Shown here one piece after another: positions 25,021 through 35,236 of a DNA stretch of 64,000 bases. The DNA is taken from assembly GCF_027595985.1 (NCBI RefSeq), contig NC_073305.1, positions 29,945,939 to 30,009,938 on the forward strand, read 5' to 3'. The stretch comes from Sorex araneus (lineage: Eukaryota; Chordata; Mammalia; Eulipotyphla; Soricidae). The notes below the pieces were generated by a model that saw only the letters and a program-made list of their open reading frames with translations, was not told where the DNA came from and made no database searches. The first letter of the stretch is position 1. Each line of letters opens with the position of its first letter. The position numbers were made by a program, and so were the translations under genes.

Positions 25021-25424
25021 ACAAACACATACACACAGAAAACCTAAAAGCTCTTCTGATGCTACAAAAGGCAAAGGGTTGTCAAAACTATGCATGCTGA
25101 AGAACAAGAAGTTAGGCAGAACTCACATAATTGTTTCTGAGGAAAAATAAGAGGCGTATTTTCAGTCCATGCTACAACACCTTTTTCCCATCTATTACAG
25201 CTGCAAATCCTTACACAGAATTCACTGACTGTGGAAAAAACTCACTCGCTGCTGGTGGATGACTACTGGTCATTTTCCAGCTCTGCAAAGCGTTTCTAGG
25301 GAAGTGGGGCTTATGTTTTCTGAGGGTGTTGTTCTGCTTTTGAGCGGAAACTTCTCAAAACACTTCATGGACCATATGGGTTCCCTCATGATGATTTTTA
25401 GCCGTCCCATACTGATACCCTGCT

Positions 25425-25615
25425 ACTGTCTGGAGGAGACTGAGCACTGCACATATGTTATTTACTCTTCAAAGCCTTTATTTGCGGTAGATTTTATAAT
25501 GCTCATTATAAGTCCTGTAGGTATTAGGATACCTGATTAAGGACACCCAGTTAGCAAATGATGATGCTGGTTTTGGAACCAAGACAGTCTGGTTTGGAAG
25601 CTTCTGTCCTAATTG
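25425..25615 (-). mobile_element. MIR element, antisense
   Basis: Reverse MIR order: 'gttatttactcttcaaagcc', 'ttataatgctcattataag', 'gattaaggacacccagttag', 'ggttttggaaccaagacag'. Confidence 0.6.
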
Positions 25616-27017
25616 TTCTTAGGAGATGAAATTATTTCAGTTAACCTCGATCATTTCCCCATTATAGCACGGGTAATGGGAAACTCTAAAGAACAAGTAA
25701 TTATCCAAATAATTTGTTTTTGTTTATAATACTCTATCTTTTCGGTTTAATAGAATAAACTGGGTCATGTACCAGATGATCAGACATCACGTTTGCCTTA
25801 TTGACTTCAGTGGAAAAATGAAATATATACCAGGTGATGGATGAATCTTTATCGTTGACTCATGGAACAGTTATGGTATCCAGACTTTAGGTACTCTGAG
25901 TAAAGCAGGAACTTTATTCGGATGGGTTGAGGAAATTGAAAAATGTATATGGGAGCATGTTTATCCCCTTAAACATATCATATATATGTAGTATATATAC
26001 ATAATAATAATATATATATGGAATGCCAGAGAGAGTTTGCTATGAATGATGGTATGTAGTCTGCCTGCTCCCCGGTATGAGCCCCTGTCCTGGCTCTGGA
26101 TGGGACTGTGGCAAAGTAGTAACGGAGTGTTATAAAATTAAACAATATTTTTGAAATCATGTGAAGTTCAGAATCTAAGAGCTCACATATGAATAAACTT
26201 GATAGAGGTTTTGTCAATTCAAAGACAGTTCAAATATTTGTAACGCTACTTGACAATGAATTATGAAACTATTCCAAGTTATTCAAGAATCAATTACAAA
26301 TTCTGATCAGTTGTTCTAGAGGTAAGACTGAATTCCTTTTCATTTCTCCATAGAGAATATATTATTGGGAAGTTTGTCAAAGAACATGCAATTAAAATGT
26401 AACGCAAATACTTCAGATGTATATTTGGTTGCTTAGTAAAGATGCATCTTTTCCTCCAAACGTTTTATTTGTGGTATTTATACATTTTAAAATTTATAGT
26501 TTGTAGGATGCCATTTTGAATTCATCTAGTCACCTATTCCCTTCCATATCTAAATATCTTTTTGTAATCTTTGTGTTTCTTGAAGAGTGCTGAAAAAATT
26601 ATTACCTTGAGCTTCCATAAAATGCAACTCCTTGGCTAATGCTAGGACTTGAATATGAGCTTAGTAAATTTTAAATGCCTCCCCTCTTCCCTCCCAATTT
26701 ACAGATAGAAGTCTGAGTTGTTATGACACCAAAGCAAATTTATTTCCCATTTATGTAAACCTTTTGTCATTTTCTTAAGTTAGAGGCCTCAGGCCAAGTA
26801 AAAAAGAAGATGCAAATAAGCAACTCTTTACAAATCCATGATCTTGAATGAAACATAACCCAGGCCTGACCCTTAGTTTGAGACTAAGATGCGCTGGAGA
26901 CAGCTGGTGAAAACTGTAATGTGTGTCAGAGCCAGGGTTTCTGGGTGCCATGCTTCAGCCCCTTATCTCCTCTGGGTTCCATTTTTCTTCTATAATATAT
27001 GACATGAATTGGCCTAT
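25616..27017. other. Intron 1 stretch without recognised features
   Basis: AT-rich, including a TATATA-rich patch at about 25975-26018. No exon or named repeat. Confidence 0.5.
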
Positions 27018-27180
27018 ATGGGGATGGAGAGAGTACAGAGGGTTGGCTGACACACGGCTGACCCAAATTCCATCCCCAGAATCACATATAGTAGTAGTAA
27101 GCCCTGCCAGGAGTGATCCCAGAGCACGGAGTCTGGAATAAACCCTGAGCACAGTTGGGAGTGATAGAAAACAAAAAAGA
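27018..27180 (+). mobile_element. Old tRNA-headed SINE
   Basis: Sense blocks 'ggggatggagagagtacag', 'cacacggctgacccaaattc', 'gccaggagtgatcccagagc', 'ccctgagcacagttgggag', A-rich end. Confidence 0.75.
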
Positions 27181-27317
27181 ACGAGTATTGGGCTAGATAA
27201 TTTTTAAAAAATTTCCTCTTTGAAGCATTTTATTCTGTACATTTTTAGAAGGATTCAATGAAGTTGTCTTAGAAAACTTATTTCATTATTAGAGAAAAAC
27301 CACCAAAATTTAGTCCA

Positions 27318-27535
27318 AAGCCAGAGTGGTAGCTCAAGGGGGTCAGAGCCTTACAGCTAAGTTTGATCCCTGATAGCTTGTGGCTCCCTGAGCAGCAGTG
27401 GGGTCCCCATGGATGCCCCCAAGCACTGCCAGACCCTATATTGAATGCCCCAGCCTAGTTCTCTGAGTGTAGCGCAGAGTGGCCCTGGGACCCCACTGAG
27501 CACATCGTAGGAGCTGCCCACCCTCCCCCAAAAGA
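27318..27535 (+). mobile_element. Old tRNA-headed SINE, long form
   Basis: Sense blocks 'caaagccagagtggtagctc', 'gtttgatccctgatagc', 'ccccaagcactgccagac', 'ctgagcacatcgtaggagc', 'cctcccccaaaa'. Longer than type A because of extra C-rich internal sequence. Confidence 0.65.
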
Positions 27536-27545
27536 TCATCACAAG

Positions 27546-28187
27546 TCAGAAACTGACAAACCACCGGTACAGATTTGGAATTTGTTGAAGATGTTCATTA
27601 TTTTAAAAAGGAAAGAGAAGCCCTAGTTATTTTGAAAATGTCCTAGGGCAGGTGCCTGAACACACATCCTGACAAAATAGCATGTTTACTGCAGTTGGCA
27701 CTCATGCTTTGCTGAAGAAAAGCCTTTCTTGGCTTTGGTGGTCAGACCATTCCTCTTTGGTTAATTATGGTGCTTTCTTTCTTCCCTTCCGCCCCATGGG
27801 TAAAAGTGTCCGTGAAGGTTTTTTGTTGTTTTTGTTTTTAAAGGTGAAACACTGTGAAATGCTTTGCCATGTCTTGGGAGAGAAAGCCCCATGGACTTCT
27901 CTCTTTGGGTGGGAAGGAAACGTGTCAATATAATTAGTTTTTCTTTGCCCTTCAAAGATAGCCTCACCAGGATTCTTAAAATATTCCCAGCAAAGGTAGA
28001 ATTTGCTTCCATCATCACAGTACTGTTTTCTTCCAGAGCTTCGTCTGGTAGATACTGTTCACAGCAGGGCAGGCCTCTGCCAGCTGCAGCTCTGAAGGAC
28101 TCCTTTGTGGCCACATAAGCATTTACGTTTTAGCTTCTAAAACTCATTGTTTGGGAAAGAAAAGACAATATGATAAAATGTGTCCTT
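27546..28187. other. Intron 1 stretch without recognised features
   Basis: Overlapping open frames on both strands (about 27680-28118) have no domain I recognise and no splice-site support. No named repeat is seen. Confidence 0.45.
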
Positions 28188-28368
28188 GAGGATTGAAGAG
28201 ATATTACAGTGGGCAAGGCGCTTGCCTTGCACACATCTTACTTGAATTTGATCTTTGGCATCCCTTATGGTCCCCCCCCACTAGGAGAGATCCCTGAGCA
28301 AAGAGCCAGGAGTAAGTCCTGATCACAACTGGCAGTGTTACCATCCCCCAAAATTAAAAAAATAAACA
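28188..28368 (+). mobile_element. Old type A SINE
   Basis: Sense blocks 'gaggattgaagagatattac', 'gcgcttgccttgcacac', 'ggcatcccttatggtccc', 'gatccctgagcaaagagcc', A-rich end. Confidence 0.8.
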
Positions 28369-28515
28369 ACCCAAGAAAGTGTGCCCTTGAAATATGTGAA
28401 AAGCAGTAGCATATTTTATATGACCTAGTCGGGAGTATCTTAAATTATATAATTATATAATAGTTTCTAAAAATATCAACCCATGCTACATCTTCTTTTA
28501 GTCATCAATTCTATT

Positions 28516-28690
28516 AGAGGGACCAGAGAAGTTGTACTATGGGTACAGAGCTTGCTTTCCAAGTGGCTGACCTGGGTTTGATCCCCAACACCCCACAAAG
28601 GTCCCCTGAGCACTACTAGGACTAATCTCTGAGCACAGAGCCAGAAGTAAGCCCTGACAAAAGCTAGTTGTAGCCCCCAAATCCCAAATT
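28516..28690 (+). mobile_element. Old type A SINE
   Basis: Sense blocks 'gggaccagagaagttgtac', 'ctgacctgggtttgatcccc', 'aaggtcccctgagcactac', 'agagccagaagtaagccctg'. Same orientation as the SINE about 150 bp upstream. Confidence 0.8.
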
Positions 28691-29309
28691 AAGTAAATTC
28701 CATTATAGATAAGCATATAATTTTGATGTCTTCACTTATGCACTGTTAATTGTAATAAGCAGTGGGCCTGTCCATCTCTTTGTGGTTCTCTTCTGTTTTC
28801 TGTCACCTCTAGCTAGCTGCCCAGCTTGTACTCCTTCTCATCCCTTAAGAAACCATTTTACCATCATTTACCTTTTTGTCAGTTAAATAATATATATTGA
28901 GACCCCAGTTTTACACCCTGATTGGGAAAAAAAAGCTTTGATAATTGTGTCTAAAGCTGTTCCAGTTACCTTGTTCTTCTTAGGTAGGGTCAGGAACCGG
29001 AACCATTAGCATCAGTGAAGATTTATTAAAAGTGCAAAGCATTGAGCCTTTTCACAAACCAGCTGCATGGGACTGCATACTTTAAACGAGATCCCCAGGT
29101 GATTTCTGTGTGCACTGAAGTTAGAGAAGCACTGTGTTCACAGCATTAATACATGTTTCACAGAGGAGTTGAATACGTAGAGATTTCAGTGGAACCAATT
29201 AGACTTGCTTCTCTCACCGACGAAGGCAAGGAGTCCAGGAAGGTTCCTGGTAGTGTGATGAGGGTCTTTGGGCTCCCAGGCTACCTGTCTCCTCCCCCTG
29301 ATTTTTCAT
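28691..29309. other. Intron 1 stretch with a MER5-like fragment
   Basis: Positions about 29055-29135 contain 'gagatccccaggtgatttctg' and 'agttagagaagcactgtg', the end signature of MER5-type elements. The rest is unrecognised. Confidence 0.5.
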
Positions 29310-29475
29310 TTGTTTGATTTTGGATTTTAGTTTTGTGCCACATCCACCAATATTCAATTCAAGGTTTACTCCGGGTGGTGCTCAGGGGTTCAGATGGGGT
29401 GCTGAGGATTGAACCTGGGTCAGCCACGTGCAAGGCAAACATGTTACCTGCAGTACTATCTATTTTTCTGGCTTG
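29310..29475 (-). mobile_element. Old type A SINE, antisense
   Basis: 'ttttgtgccacatccacc', 'ggtttactccgggtggtgc', 'tcaggggttcagatggggt', 'ggattgaacctgggtcagcc', 'gtgcaaggcaaacatgttac'. Confidence 0.85.
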
Positions 29476-31019
29476 GTAAGGCCCCTTGTAACAGTGAGAA
29501 TAAATGAGTGTGGCAGAAGAGAGAATGCACAAGGTTGACTAATGAGTCAGTTCTCACCAAGTTGGTTTCCCAAAGCATCACTCTGCTGAAAGTCCCTTGA
29601 GCACCAGCAGTAGAATCCAGAGATCTATGCTCTACTGAGCTTGCCGTATTCATTACAGATTCTCTATAGGCATTGAATCACAGAGCACCTTGACATTTGT
29701 AGGCCTTAATTAAGTTTGGAACTATTTTACTGTGGCTTTTCTTAAAATATGGAGTACTTTGTTATACACAGTATATATACCAAATGAGTGCATTAATTCT
29801 AGTTTTCAGCAGTTGGTTCAACTCATAAATATTTTTTAATCTTCTTGTGTCTTAAACTTATTTGTTTCATGCTCATTGAAGTCTCATTAAATTTTTCTTG
29901 AATCTCAACATTTTTTTAGACAATTACAAAAGTGACACTTTTGTTTTTTTCACTGAATGGCTTCTATATTTTATTCACTAGGCAGTTTTATGTGTATTTG
30001 TGTGTGTTAATTACTTTTATCTTTAAGGATTGAGCGGCCCTGTCAGTTTCAAAAGCCACTCTTCAGAATTTCTGATTTTTGTCAAAGAATTTTTATTTTC
30101 TGACTTTTTTTTATGTTAAGCTATATTTGGCCAAAGACAAAACAGCACCAAAAACCCCAGAAAACTGCGTGGGTGGAGGGTAGATGGAGGGAGGGCATGA
30201 AATCCCCAAATAACCACCTATCTATCTCGCATTGCTTCCTATGCATCAGATTTTACTAAATAATTAGAATGTCTTTTAAATATTAATATATGCTATTTCA
30301 CATCAAAGTTTATTTACATAGGAACCTAGTAGCATAAAATATGCACAGCCTTATTTCAGTTTTGCTCTTAGGAAGCATGGGTGAATCTGAAGTCCTATTT
30401 TCTTCACCTTTAGGACTTTCCTAGTTGGGTTTTGTCCGTGGCTCCATTTGTTCAATATATGCAGGTCGCCACCATTCAATCTTATAGGTGCCCTGCTGGA
30501 AAGTCAGTGATAGACCCCAAGTGAGTTTATAACCCTCACTTTCTCTCTGAGGCTAGAAGTTGCCTCTGTGTCCTTGCAGGACAAACAGATGGAACCCTGG
30601 ACTATTGTGATGATCACAAGCATGGATAAAGTAAATACTCTCTTTTATTTCCAGTGTCAAACCTAGTACTTGCCTCAAGCCCTAATTCACCTCTACCAGC
30701 CTTCTCACACTTTTTTTTGCTTTCAGTTTCTACTAATAGAGGACTGATAATGTGCCTTCCAGTTTTCATGCATTCTTCCCATGTGCTAGAATACCTTCTT
30801 TGAAAGATGGCCTGACACCAGGGCTACTTCTCTTGGGTTGTCCAATATTTGTCCAGTCAAGTTATCCTTTATCCTCTTCATAGTGGGATTTCTCGCCTCA
30901 CTTGGGATGACCTGAGTTGCTCAACTACTTGATTATATGTGGTTTTCTTCTCAAATGGAGGTTATTCTCAGAGGTGTTGGGGAGGGAGCCTTGGGCATTG
31001 TCAGGGAGCCTGACAATGC
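29476..31019. other. Intron 1 stretch without recognised features
   Basis: AT-rich, T-rich around 29820-30120. No exon or named repeat is recognised. Confidence 0.5.
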
Positions 31020-31193
31020 TTAGCCTATTTTGCAGGCCTGATGATTCGGTGCTCAGGCCCAGCAAGAATTAGGTCAACTAAGTCAACAACCAGCAATGCT
31101 GGCAGCATGGGGTATATGGTGGCTGGGGATTGAACTCAGGGCCTTGCACATGCTAGGTTTGTGCTCTACCACTTGAGCAATCTCCCTGGCCCC
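31020..31193 (-). mobile_element. Old tRNA-headed SINE, antisense
   Basis: 'ggctggggattgaactcagg', 'gccttgcacatgctagg', 'gctctaccacttgagc', 'atctccctggcccc' at the head. The 5' boundary is vague. Confidence 0.65.
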
Positions 31194-31218
31194 TACATGA
31201 ACTGGCTTCAAATCTCTT

Positions 31219-31390
31219 TTTTTTTTTTTTTCTTTAGTCACACCGGCAATGCACAGGGGTTACTCCTGGCTCTGCATTCAGGAATTACTCCTTGCGGTGC
31301 TCAGGGGACCCTATGGGATGCTGGGATTCGAGCCCGGGTTGGCCACGTGCAAGGCAAACACCCTACCCACTGTGCTATCACTCCACCCCC
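31219..31390 (-). mobile_element. Type A SINE, antisense, with TSD
   Basis: Near-complete antisense type A copy ('agtcacaccggcaatgcac' to 'ctgtgctatcactccacccc'). The perfect 11-bp duplication 'tcaaatctctt' lies at 31208-31218 and 31391-31401. Confidence 0.95.
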
Positions 31391-31427
31391 TCAAATCTCT
31401 TACTACCATAAAAAACTCATTGAGGGA

Positions 31428-31528
31428 AAGGGTCAAGGATGTAGCACAGTAGTGGAGCTTGCTTTGTATGTGTGAGGCCCTGGGTTCTATCCCAGGCATA
31501 ACAGAAAAACGAAAAAAGGAAAACAAAC
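31428..31528 (+). mobile_element. Short tRNA-headed SINE fragment
   Basis: Sense head-only copy: 'aagggtcaaggatgtagcac', 'gcttgctttgtatgtgtgag', 'ccctgggttctatcccagg', then an A-rich tail. It lacks the usual body after the head. Confidence 0.65.
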
Positions 31529-32663
31529 ATCTTGTTGTGAGAGAACCTTCTGTCTTTTGTCTGATGTTTTCCTAGCACTTAGCTTACATTTTCACCAAAA
31601 AATTGTTGCTGTTTGGAATGCATTATTTTCAAAAGCCAATGAATCTGCTTATAGTTTAGATAACTGTGGTGTGTGTGTGTTTTTGTGTGTGTATTTGTGT
31701 GTGGTGTGGTATGTATACCTCTTCCCATATTACAGTTGGTGTGAATGTCAATAGCTTTGTTATTTATAACCATCTGTAGTTTTTTTCTCAGAGAACCATA
31801 TGCTTGGGGGAAATTTCCAGCAACCTAATTTGCTCTTTATAGTAGAGGCTTACTCTATCTTCACATCTTTAGTTCCTGTGAATTTGGGGGAGCTGCCATC
31901 TGTGGGTGTTAAGGGCTGTTGGTTTTCTACCCATCACAGATGCCCTTTGATTCATTTATATTCCTGTGTGTGAATGTTTTCAGAAGACTCAATGTGTTAT
32001 GACTGTAGAGATTAAAAAAAAAAGTAAGCCTGACTTTGCCTGACTTTTCTTTCATCTGACTCAGAGAATTTTTGCTAGTCTTGCTTTCTAGTTTTGTTAA
32101 TCATAGGTCACCACCTATTAGGGAGTGATTGCAGACAGGACAGTTGAATAAAGGGGTCTTGATGGTAAGAGATTGAAGATACCCTTCTGCCTGCCTGAAT
32201 AAACATCCCAGTACTTCTGGTCTTATTGTTGATAAAGTCCCACTAAAAGCATTCATGCTAAAGAGACTTAAGTATAAACTCTTCCCTTAGATGGGTTCTT
32301 AATAAGAATGGGTCTTCAAAAATGGTAGAGAAGGACTCAGCTGTTCTTTTAACTTGGTCTCCATAGTGACTTGCATAGCCACCCTGGAGAAATATGCAGT
32401 AACCATCAGTGGCCGTGTGCTTCCTGTGCCCACTCAGCTCCCAGACAGGTCACTCACCTTCCAGCCAGAGCAACACCCATGACGTTCCCTGCTGTCTTGA
32501 ACTTCGTAATGTCACTTAGACATAGAAACATCCCTGCCTTCTCTATCTGGGGTAGAGGTCAAGATGAGAGAGCAATTCTAGGTCTGGGTATTCTATAGCA
32601 CTTTTGTGGAATGGTTGAACTAGAATGTTTTTAATTTGATGCACCAGTGGTTCATTCTCAAAA
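31529..32663. other. Intron 1 stretch, mostly unique
   Basis: A degenerate TG-rich stretch lies at about 31668-31712. No exon or other repeat is recognised. Confidence 0.5.
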
Positions 32664-32676
32664 CTGCTGAGTTTGG

Positions 32677-32851
32677 GGCAAGAGCAATTGACAGTGGGTA
32701 GGGCACTTGCCTTCCACGCAGCTGACCCAGGTTCCATCCCGTACCCCGTATGGTCCCCTGAGCACTGCCAGGAGTAATCCAAGAGTCAGAAATTAGCCAT
32801 GAGCACTGCTTGTTGTGGCCTCAAAACAAAAAAGTGAAACCAAACAAAAAC
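32677..32851 (+). mobile_element. Type A SINE with TSD
   Basis: Sense copy 'ggcaagagcaattgacag' to an A-rich tail. The perfect 13-bp duplication 'ctgctgagtttgg' lies at 32664-32676 and 32852-32864. Confidence 0.93.
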
Positions 32852-32954
32852 CTGCTGAGTTTGGTGATGGTGATGTAGGTGAGGTTGTTTTTTGCAACTA
32901 TGAAATCAGCAATTGGCAAATCTTTTTGTCGAATTCAAAGTGTATTTGAATTCG

Positions 32955-33131
32955 GGGTGTTTTGGGGGGTCTGCTTTGATTTTGGCTGGTGCTTAGGGCT
33001 TACACTCCTGTCGCTGTACTCTGGGATTGCTACTGGCTGTGCTCAGGGAACTGTATTGGGTGCTGGGGCTCAAACCTGGATCTGAGTTGTGCAAGGCAAA
33101 CACCCTAATCACTGTACTATCACTTTGTCCC
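32955..33131 (-). mobile_element. Old type A SINE, antisense
   Basis: 'ggctggtgcttagggcttac', 'gtgctcagggaactgtattg', 'gggctcaaacctggatctg', 'tgcaaggcaaacacccta', 'tgtactatcactttgtcccc'. Confidence 0.85.
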
Positions 33132-33915
33132 CCTTGCCTATTTATTAATGAGATTCTTTGATGTCTTCAAGGCACAAGGAACAAGGAAGGCACAAGGCAT
33201 GGTTTCTTAACAGATCATTGTTTTAATAATTTATTCTAACAAATTTTGAGTAAATGCTGATGCTCCAGTTAACTCCACTCTGCTCCAAGCCTATTAGCTT
33301 TGCTGCTTCTCAAAATATAGTTTATTATATATAAAAGCAACGGACTAAATGCTAGATGCAATCGTTACTCTGTCTTGCCAGTCAACACAGTTGTTCTCTC
33401 TATGTTATTATTCAGGTTCATCTATAGGCTCTGGAAAAGGAAAATCAAACAATACTTGGCCTCTGCTGTAGTGGATGGTTTGCACTATGATCAATACTTT
33501 AATGAAACGTATGTTGAAATAGATTCTGTGGAGCAAGGCCCTCATTTCTGGGCAAAGTCTTGATCGCTCTGGCTTTCCAGCTCGTAAAACATTTTGCTTT
33601 ATTATATGGTCTGAGACTCTATGCTGATGAGGTCCTTGGCACTTGTGTTTTCTAAATCTTGATGTTATAAGAAAAGGAAAAGACCAGGTGATGGTTGTGC
33701 GGGATGAAAGCAGCTACATATATTTCAAGACACTGAGACTTGACTGTTCTGTGCCAGTGGGGACCAAGACAGCAGCAGAAGTCCCTATTTACAATGAGTA
33801 TTTATGCATATAAAATGTCTTTATTGTTAAAATAGTGTGGACTATTAAAATAATGTGAAAAGTCATAAAAATAGTCATTGGCCAACTTACTTGAGGCGAC
33901 AATAATTGGTGCCAT
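33132..33915. other. Intron 1 stretch without recognised features
   Basis: A 62-codon open frame (33375-33563) has no recognisable domain. No named repeat is seen. Confidence 0.45.
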
Positions 33916-33929
33916 AAAGACAGAAGAGA

Positions 33930-34418
33930 GAGAGCCTCCGCGCCTACTGACTGTGATCCTGAGGTCTCCTAACCCATTTTGGCACCAGAGCAGATTCTTG
34001 CAGCCATCCATTTTGACTGTGAACTGAGCTAAAATATTAGAAACCCAAAACTGCGCGGCCACTATCGCGGCCGCGCGGACTCAAAGTCTTCACTTTTACC
34101 AAGGAAGAGAAATTATTAGATGATGCTTATTCAGCAGGCCTGATTGTTGGGGGAAATTTCCAATCAACAATAGTGAGTTCTGTATGGAAATATGAAATGT
34201 ACTCAATATATAGAGAGAATAATGGGAATATCATTAGGTACTTAGATGGGGGGTGGGGTGGGAGGGGGGTGTATTGGGGTTCTTGGTGGTGGAACGGGCG
34301 CACTGGTGAAGGGATGGTGGTTTAATCAGTATTTGACTGTGACTTAAACCTGAAAGCTTTGTATTTTTTTTTCTTGTTTTCACGGTGGTTCAATAAAATA
34401 TTTCTTTAATAAAAAAAA
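33930..34418 (+). mobile_element. Composite retroposon with CpG-rich 5' part and L1-like tail
   Basis: About 490 bp bounded by a perfect 14-bp duplication 'aaagacagaagaga' (33916-33929 and 34419-34432) and ending in a poly(A) after 'aataaaatatttctttaat'. The 3' part (about 34240-34418) resembles the shrew-type L1 tail, with 'ttggtggtggaacgggcgc', 'actggtgaagggatgg', 'tttgactgtgacttaaacc' and 'cacggtggttcaataaaat'. The 5' part (33930-34200) is unlike the other repeats in the window and contains a GC-rich near-palindrome around 34051-34078 with GCGGCCGC at 34067-34074. It may be an internally deleted L1 (5' UTR joined to 3' UTR) or a chimeric non-autonomous element. No coding capacity is evident. 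Confidence 0.8.
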
Positions 34419-34574
34419 AAAGACAGAAGAGAAGTGATTTGAATGATCTTACTTCATTGACATGTACTGGGGAAAGGAGCACCAATGGAAAAAGTCAACA
34501 TTGAAGAAAATGTATCGACCATGTCTACATATTCTAATTTCTCAATAATCCCCTGTGTCAATATCTGTAACAGA

Positions 34575-34690
34575 TTTTTATTTGCATGTCATATTTAATC
34601 TGGGAAATAGCCCTCTGAGATGGAGAAAACATTTACAGCTGTGGAAATGAAGGGCCAGAAAGATGAAACCATAAGAGGTAGCTACAAATA
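34575..34690 (-). mobile_element. MIR-like sequence hosting the lost exon
   Basis: The order 'tgcatgtcatatttaatc', 'tagccctctgagatgg', 'catttacagctgtggaaatg', 'gggccagaaagatg' follows the reverse complement of MIR. The degenerate TGFBR2 cassette exon lies in its core, suggesting that exon arose by exonisation of an antisense MIR (inference). Confidence 0.5.
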
Positions 34691-34713
34691 ATCATGAATT
34701 TGTCTTTTCCTTA
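34639..34713 (+). pseudogene. TGFBR2: Remnant of the TGFBR2 alternative cassette exon
   Basis: Human and mouse TGFBR2 have an optional 75-nt exon between exons 1 and 2 that inserts 25 residues (DVEMEAQKD...) after Ser31. Here an AG at 34637-34638 is followed in the correct phase by codons giving, with the G of exon 1, AVEMKGQKDETIRGSYK and then TAA at 34689-34691. VEM, QKDE and the Ile two residues later match the human peptide in register. The expected donor after 75 nt (34714) is absent, and the tract before the AG is purine-rich. An earlier GT at 34678-34679 (gag|gtagct) would define a 39-nt exon that ends in phase 1 before the stop. The match could be to a MIR alone, but the DNA shares departures from MIR with the remembered human exon, which favours orthology. 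Confidence 0.6.
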
Positions 34714-34757
34714 TATTTCCATTTTTAGTAATTGTGCTCCCTCTCTGCTTAGTTTTT

Positions 34758-34998
34758 CACTGTCACTGTCATCCTGTTGCTCATCGATTTGAGTGGGCAC
34801 CTGTAACGTCTCTCATTGTGAGACTTATTGTTACTGTGTTTGGCATATCCAATATGGCACGGGTAGCTTGCCAGTCTCTGCCGTGCGGGCAGAATACTCT
34901 TAGTAGCTTGCTGGGCTCTCTGAGAGGGGCGAAGGAATCGAACATGGGTCGGCAGCGTGAAAGGTGAACGCCCTACTGCTGTGCTATCGCTCCAGCCT
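34758..34998 (-). mobile_element. Type B SINE, antisense, with TSD
   Basis: Complete antisense type B copy to 'ctgtgctatcgctccagc'. The 10-bp duplication 'cttagttttt' lies at 34748-34757 and 35000-35009. It begins 45 bp past the expected end of the decayed cassette exon. Confidence 0.93.
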
Positions 34999-35069
34999 AC
35001 TTAGTTTTTTGATAAATATAAAATAAAAACTGAGGTTCCATTGTGATTTTCTATTTTTTTTGAAAAAAA

Positions 35070-35236
35070 AATGTTTGTTTTGGAGTCATACCTGGTGTTG
35101 CTTAGTGCTACTACTGGCTCTGTGCTCAGGGATCGCTCCTGGCAGACCTTAGGGACCATAGGGGAGGTCAGGGATGGAACCCAGGTCAGCCATATGCAAG
35201 GCAAGTACCCTACTCAGTGTACTATGTGCTGGTCCC
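35070..35236 (-). mobile_element. Old type A SINE, antisense
   Basis: 'tggagtcatacctggtgttg', 'ctctgtgctcagggatcgc', 'agggatggaacccaggtcag', 'atgcaaggcaagtacccta', 'tgtactatgtgctggtccc'. Confidence 0.85.

Noticed and set aside
30580..30640. 'tgtccttgcag' followed by a short open stretch as a candidate cassette exon
   Set aside because: The acceptor-like sequence looks good, but the following codons do not match any TGFBR2 isoform and no paired donor with correct phase stands out.
33375..33563. 62-codon ORF (MPVNTVVLS...) as a possible novel exon
   Set aside because: No splice-site support, no recognisable domain and no sign of being a retrocopy. The length is expected by chance.
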